This document shows positions 31,235-36,508 of a stretch of 36,508 nt of DNA, in pieces. The notes beneath the pieces were generated by a model. It ran no database searches. It was not told where the DNA came from and saw nothing but the letters and a program-made list of their open reading frames with translations. The stretch's first letter is position 1, and each line of letters begins with the position of its first letter. The DNA comes from Nymphaea colorata (Eukaryota > Streptophyta > Magnoliopsida > Nymphaeales > Nymphaeaceae): contig NW_022205084.1 in assembly GCF_008831285.2 (NCBI RefSeq), positions 2,501 through 39,008 of the forward strand, read 5' to 3'. The translations under genes and the position numbers were made by a program.

Positions 31235-31319
31235 TTCACTTGGCTCTATTACCTCCTCAGTAGCATTCGTAGTACTTGCCCATTTAATTTATTATTTTCA
31301 AATTTTATACTTATATCTT

Positions 31320-32757
31320 ATGGAGGACGAAGAGCTCAAGCAGAAAGAGCAGAAGGAGGCCGAAAAGCAGAAGAAAAAAAGTACTCACTGAGGGCAAGAA
31401 GCAGCTCATTACCAATCTCATCGAATAGAAAAAGAAAAAACAGTAACCCTCCTCTCATGCAGTCCCGATCGCAAGCTTGTAAGGTATCTGGAGGATCTTG
31501 TCCGTCCTCATGCCTACTGGGACAAGCGCCCCACTCTCAGAGAAGATGTCGAACAGCAATGGGGTAACGTTGAAGGCAAGCGAGAGGTCAAGGATGTCAT
31601 CAAGGACCCACTTCCCCTCCCCAAGGAAGAGCTCTACTGGGAAGATATCGATGTAAACAACGAGAAGATCCTGGAAGATGTACTCCCTCACTTACGCAGT
31701 TCTACCTGTTGCTGACTAACAACTACGTGGAGGACGACGATAACACGTACCGATTCGACTATTCGCGTGAGTTCCTGAAGTGGGCGTTGACTCCTCCAGG
31801 ATACCGTCCGTAGTGGCTGGTGGGCGTGCGCAACGAGAAGAAGGAGCTGGTGGCTTCGATCACGGGAGTGCCGGTGACTGTGCTGGTCGAGGAGGAGAAG
31901 ATCAAGATGTGCGAGATCAACTTCTTATGCGTTCACAAAGGATACCGTTAGTTCAAAATGGCGGCTCTGCTCATCTCAGAAGTCACACGCAGAGTCAACC
32001 TCCGTGATAAGTGGCAGGCAGTATCCAGTAGCCTATTAGATCTATACCTCTGGCAAGACGCTGCCAACGCCTTTCACCCGTGCCACTTATTACCACCGTT
32101 CTCTGGACCCTAAAAAACTCATAGATATCAAATTCTCCTCCCTACAGCCAGGACAGACCATCGCCATGGTCAAGAAACTCTACAGCGTACCCGAAGAAGT
32201 CACCCTCCCAGAACTAAGACCCATGAACAAAAACGACATTTTCAGCGTCACCAAATTGCTCAACTAAGGCCTATCGTACTCCCCACCCTATCCAGCAAAT
32301 TCGTGGTGAAGTTCCACTACACTGACGAGGAGGTGAAGCATTACTTCCTGCCGCGGGATAAGATTATCTACACATACGTAATAAGCAAGACCGAAGTGTC
32401 AACGGCAAGAAGAAGGAAAGAGTGACCGATTTCCTCTCCTTCTACTCACTTCCCTCCCACGTGATGAACAATCCCAAGCACAACATGCTCTACGTACCCT
32501 ATTCTCCACTTAGGCCTGTTACTCCTTCTACAATTTCGCCACAACTGTGAGTTACAACTAGCTGATAAGAACGCTTTGATCCTGGCTAAGAAGTTGGGCT
32601 ACGACGTCTACAACTGTTTGAACCTGATGGACAACGCTACGTCTTCTAGGACCTGCACTTCCAGATGGGCGACGGCCACCTCAACTACTACCTCTACAAC
32701 TGGGTCATGAGGTGCAAGAAGATCGATCCCCCCAAACTCGGAGTAGTCCTCTTTTGA
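31320..32757 (+). CDS. NMT: Glycylpeptide N-tetradecanoyltransferase (N-myristoyltransferase), about 446 aa
   Basis: Six exons from ATG 31320 to TGA 32755-32757; introns 31443-31462, 31680-31699, 32021-32039 (19 nt), 32276-32295 and 32494-32513. NMT signatures in order: [39 protein letters not shown] (Q is TAG), [60 protein letters not shown], and the end [19 protein letters not shown]. It transfers myristate from myristoyl-CoA to N-terminal Gly of cytosolic proteins; the C-terminal carboxylate is catalytic in the family, and here the chain ends VVLF. About four one-base length errors are needed (A7 near 31380, GAAGTG near 32395, and two around 32530-32645). The N-terminus is Lys/Glu-rich as usual. 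Confidence 0.88.
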
Positions 32758-32960
32758 ATCTATATAAAATGACTATCAGCGCCACACTACTCCCACTGGC
32801 ATTTCGATTGCTCGTGGATTTATTGAATATCATCGATGCGTCCTTCCTCATAATCAGTAAATAAATAGGAAGAGGAGGCGTGGGGAAGAGTGGGCATGGG
32901 GGATGTGTGGGTTAGTGTAATTGTAGGGGTGGAATGAGTTTGATGGATAATTATTAATGA

Positions 32961-33226
32961 TCATTGCTGCCAGGTCGAGGTGGTAATGGGTGCCTGCCTT
33001 AGTACTTGGCTGTGGTCCTGCGAGTTGAGGTAGGAGAACCTTATCTTGGGCGGTGGGGAGGTCGACAGGTGGTCGGTGGGGGCTGCGTGATGGAGTATGT
33101 ACCAAGGGGGGTGGAAACCGGCTGAGGTTTTTTCTCAGAAAGGTCCACAAGGGCCTCCTTTTTCTACTCCTCGCCGGAGCAGCAGGAGAAGAAGGGCTTC
33201 TTGGGTGGTGGAGGTGCGGTGGTCAT
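32961..33226 (-). CDS. Small proline/cysteine protein, 81 aa
   Basis: Exons 33226-33103 and 33082-32961 with a 20-nt intron at 33083-33102; spliced length is exactly 82 codons including TGA. The N-terminus is TTAPPPPKKPFFSCCSGEE: a polyproline run that could bind profilin or SH3-type domains, and a Cys pair next to aromatic/basic residues that could be palmitoylated. The remainder is Ser/Thr/Gln-rich. Presence of a correctly sized, frame-restoring intron is the main evidence that this is a gene. No family recognised. It converges on NMT and diverges from the AIR9-like gene (115 bp). Confidence 0.6.
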
Positions 33227-33341
33227 TCGGATCAATGATAAATAAAATATATTCAACCGTCCAACAAATATAAGTTTTTCCTCGATGATTCATTCCCAAA
33301 AAAGAAATTTCCTAATATGATGGGGTTACTTTTGGTTGGGG

Positions 33342-36260
33342 ATGGCAATAATTACTGAGAGTGTGAATAGTTTAAATGAAGGTGTTGAAAAGTCTGTTCC
33401 TCTAGTAGCCTAAATAGTAGCCGGTGCTTCGTTTTACACCGCGAATCGAGATAAGCCCCAAGTCTACGCTCTACATCTAGGTGGAGCCGCACGATCCCAC
33501 CACCACCTCCAACATCATCATCACCGCATTCGCCTCCAACAGGTACGCTCCATCATCCCCATCCGCGTCGAGTGGAGCAGGTTCAAAGTCAAGGCAGAAT
33601 CGCCCCATGCCACTGAAAAAATACACTGCCTCGCTGGCAATACCTACATGTGCGAACCTGGAGATGTCGGCGGATACATCAAAGCAGTAGTACGCTCAGT
33701 AGACGAGTCCATCCGCGCTGAGGCAGAGGTAGTAGTGGGCCTATTGGCATCGACGTGATGGTGAAGCGAGTTATCGACGGCGCCCTCTACGCAGGCAGCC
33801 TCCTCTCGCAGGTGGTGGTATGCGAGCGCAATAGGAAGAACAATGTGACCATTCGCCTCTACAACCGCACCATATAGTTCACTGACGACGCCTCCCAGGA
33901 AAAACTGGTAAAAGAGTACAGCATCTCGGAGCCCAAACTTGAACTCAATCCAAGATCCCACAAGGGTCTACCTGCGCTTCGAACAGGATCAGAATAACAC
34001 CGTACGCGAGTGGCTCAATCGCATCTTCAACCTGGAGGATATGAGCGCGGAGGAAAGCTCACTCTCCATACGTGTACCCTACTCCACGCATTCTTCTAAT
34101 TCATCAAAAATGCGCCTTTTCCAGAAGTCCCAAGGGCCATGCCCCAACAAGTTCTAGCTGCGCTTCATCAGTCGCTTATCGCGAGATCTCTTCTTGTTTA
34201 CTCAGCGCGCCTTCGTCTGCAGAGAGGACATGAAGAACTCCATTTACATCCAGCGGTTGGAGACCTTGCAGAACCTTGCCACCGAGCAAGACTACCACAA
34301 GTTCCTGGAGTACATGAGCCTCAAACTGGAGATTGTGCGGGTGGCAGAGTACGCCAAGGAAGTGAGGAAGATCGAGATGCAAAAGTACGGGACCTCACTG
34401 CCATGGAGGAATCCATTGGATAAATGACACTCACCTACCTTAAGATCATCGAGGAGAAAGGAAAGCAGGAAAAGATAGACTTTGAGCACTCTTACTCGCA
34501 GATTAATAATACCCGCGAGGAAATACTCAACCGCAAGCAGTTCAGAGAACTGAAGGCAGAAAACTAGGGCCTCAAGGCTAGGCTCAGGTAACTCAACGAA
34601 GAGATCGACTTGCTTAAGTTCTTCAAGAAGGAGGATAACTAGTCCATGATCTTCAATCAAACCAGTAACCCCTTCGCCAAGAAACCGAATGACAGCATGG
34701 CCACCCCAGGCGGGTCGCCTGACCGCAGCAACCTCAAAAGCATGCACGAACTCAGTCTCAACTACGCCAATCTTCTTGAGTAGAACCGTGCGCTGAAGAG
34801 CGAAAACAGGCAGCTGAAGGGCGATGCCATGGGCAAGAAAAGGACTCTCGATCGTTCGCAGAACATGATTGAACTGTTGGGCAGTTTGGACGAGCGCGAG
34901 GAACGCTAGGCGAGAGAGGCCAAGTTCTTAGAGTACGAGCAGCCATCCGGCTTCTCAGCAAGATAACGAAGAACTGCACCGGCGCCTCAGCTAAATGACC
35001 AGAAGAAAGGAGTAACGCTGACCAAGACCAGCAGGTATGCTCCCCAAGAGGAGCCAAGCTTCGTAAATAATCAAACCCTCATCAACCAGTCTATTGCTTC
35101 CAACGCATCGAGCTCCTTCCTCAACTGCAGCATCACCTCAGAGGCAGCCATCCTCAAGCTGGAGGAAAATTTGGAGCATCTCAGCAAGATAAACCAGAAG
35201 TTGCAGGAGGAGAGTGCTCGGCTGAGGAAGGAAAGGGACTACTATCGAGCGTAGTTCATGAAGATGAAGGATTATATCAAAGATTTTTAAAATAATGATC
35301 AATTCGCAGATTCTAAAATCGAAAGTGAACTGCTTGCAAAGTATAGGCAACAGAATGAGCAGCTAGAGAACGAGAAGAAAGCACTCACCAAAAAATTAGA
35401 GAGCATATCCAAGGAAAACACCCAAGGCTTGAAAGAAGAGTACTTCTACGATAGAAAAAAATAAAGGAATTAGCAAAACATCGAAAAACTCACCCAATAA
35501 AACAAAAGACTTACCAAAGAGAAGGACTCAAAGATTTCGTCAGAGGACATAGAGGCTATATCCACTTAAAATAACAAATTGAAGAAAATCAATGCCAAAA
35601 TAATGGATGAAGCCAAAAGCTTAAAGGTGGAGCTGGAAAAACGCAAATAGCAAGACATGTATAACAGTAGAGTAATGAGCTGTAGAATGAACTTGCCCTT
35701 GCAAGAGACAACGTTCCGTCTGATAGCAGATCAGGAGTCATGTTGGATCAACTCAACGAGCTTTCTAAGCAAAACGCTAGGCTGAAGCAATAAAACGAGG
35801 ACAAAGCTTGAAGCTGGAACACCAGGCAGCCACCATCTAAAAGTTAGTGAGCTAGCACAGGATCTACTCGCCTGAAGGCAAGGCCTCCTCCCAAACAAAC
35901 TCCAGCAAGGAGAAGTGTTACTCCTAAAAGTGCAGCCAGTCCACCATCGAAGAGCTGGAGAAGTGCCGTAGGGAGATTAAGAAACTGCAGGAGGAAATCA
36001 TCTTCATGAAGAAGAATCTGATGTACTGGATAGGTCGCGAGAGTTCAACATCAGCAGCAGGAGTACTTCTAGGAAAAGCTGTAAATCATGGAGAAGGAAA
36101 GAAACGCCCTCTATCTGTAGAACTAAAACCTCAGCAAGATGTGTGACGGTACGGGAAGGACGCCCGCGAGGCAAACAAGTAGCTCACCAAATGCAGGGAG
36201 AAGATGATGGCCCTGATGCGCAGCAAGCACGAAGATAGCAGTCTGCTCCTCAATGATTGA
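33342..36260 (+). CDS. AIR9-like (A9 domain) plus long coiled-coil protein, about 970 aa, several apparent frameshifts
   Basis: ATG 33342 (AIITESVNSLNEGVEKSV), a 19-nt intron 33462-33480, then coding to TGA 36258-36260. The N-terminal third has a beta-rich module, RSIIPIRVEWSRFKV, CLAGNTYMCEPGDVGGYI, EVVVGPIGIDVMVKRVI, matching the A9/Ig-like pattern of AIR9-type microtubule/cortex proteins. Next comes a domain with VYLRFEQDQNNTVREWLNRI and FVCREDMKNSIYIQRLE, then ~600 residues of coiled coil (FRELKAENQGLKARLRQLNE; LKLEENLEHLSKINQKLQEE). Taken literally the frame stops at 34425-34427 and a new ATG overlaps it as ATGA, but one extra G in GGG 34389-34391 joins both halves (KYGDLTAMEESIG). Other slips lie near 33544, 33740, 33960, 35671, 35810, 36045 and 36152. 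A cytoskeletal role is inferred. Confidence 0.65.
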
Positions 36261-36448
36261 TCATGCGTTATCACTACTATTCCACCCATCATTCCCTTAG
36301 GCCAATCGCAAAAATCAAATATTTTAGCCTTTATATCTCTAATGCCTTCCTTATTGCAAGAAGATATGTTGTAAAAATCCGTTAAAATTTGCGTCCATCT
36401 GGGTAACGAATATATTATATTCTTAAAATTAAAAATTATATAAAAGCG

Positions 36449-36508
36449 ATGTTAGACCTCTACCAGGTTCTGGTGCCAGTCTACGCCATAAAACCCTAGC
36501 GACCCTCC
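36449..36508 (+). CDS. Start of a further gene, 3' partial
   Basis: An ATG at 36449 opens a frame of 20 codons to the window end (LDLYQVLVPVYAIKPQRPS), with one TAG read as Gln and GC-richer composition than the ~190-bp AT-rich spacer before it. That AT-to-GC switch at an ATG is what gene starts look like in this window. Too short to identify. Confidence 0.35.

Noticed and set aside
34424-34427. Translationally coupled gene pair (ATGA) implying a bacterial operon
   Set aside because: All flanking genes have introns and UAR codons; one missing G merges both frames into one protein.
1-36508. tRNA or rRNA genes, telomere repeats, transposases
   Set aside because: I looked for T-loop (GTTCGA) contexts, C4A4/C4A2-type repeats at the ends and DDE/reverse-transcriptase motifs and found none that hold up.

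Overview
The window reads as a gene-dense stretch of a ciliate macronuclear-type chromosome. Three things point there. (1) The genetic code: long coding frames are interrupted only by TAA and TAG, which fall at glutamine positions (for example TAG at 31811-31813 supplies the Q of the conserved P-Q-W of N-myristoyltransferase), while TGA ends the genes. (2) The gene content: an alveolin-type cortical protein (alveolates only), a tubulin tyrosine ligase-like enzyme, profilin, a QCRSHHQK Myb-like protein and many coiled-coil proteins. (3) The introns: I could place 30, of which 26 are exactly 20 nt and 4 are 19 nt, almost all GTA...AG. The genus cannot be named from the sequence. No telomeric repeat is present at either end, so both ends are internal.

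Layout. 1-4378 (minus): a selenoprotein-W-like (Rdx) domain with a CxxC motif fused to a very long Q/K/H/P-rich tail whose last part is a 26-unit tandem array; the gene runs off the left edge. 4811-10875: a small unknown gene, a coiled-coil gene, a Rab GTPase (minus), and two large coiled-coil genes. 10876-11785: about 0.9 kb with no gene I can support. 11786-17051: Myb-like protein, RING/coiled-coil protein (minus), unknown protein, profilin (minus), alveolin, unknown basic protein (minus). 17314-20013: tubulin tyrosine ligase-like (minus) and GSK3-like kinase (minus). 20186-23867: GRAM/VASt-like membrane protein, coiled-coil protein (minus), actin-related protein 8. 23913-28234: an ankyrin + PH + AGC kinase (minus), a small basic protein, an omega-amidase/NIT2-like nitrilase (minus). 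28517-36260: three unknown proteins, N-myristoyltransferase, a small cysteine/proline protein (minus), and a large AIR9-like/coiled-coil protein. A new start codon at 36449 runs off the right edge.

Genes sit on both strands with spacers mostly of 14-280 bp, so neighbours share promoters (divergent pairs as close as 14 bp) or terminator space. Several products would act in the cortex/cytoskeleton (alveolin, profilin, TTLL, GSK3, Rab, coiled coils), but nothing shows that they form an operon or pathway.

A caution for users: about a dozen genes need one or a few single-base corrections to stay in frame. Nearly all look like one missing base in a short homopolymer (for example CCCC for CCCCC), which fits long-read consensus errors better than pseudogenes. 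Conventional ORF calls (standard code, no introns) give mostly shadows here, including a striking but false 641-residue hydrophobic repeat protein at the left end.
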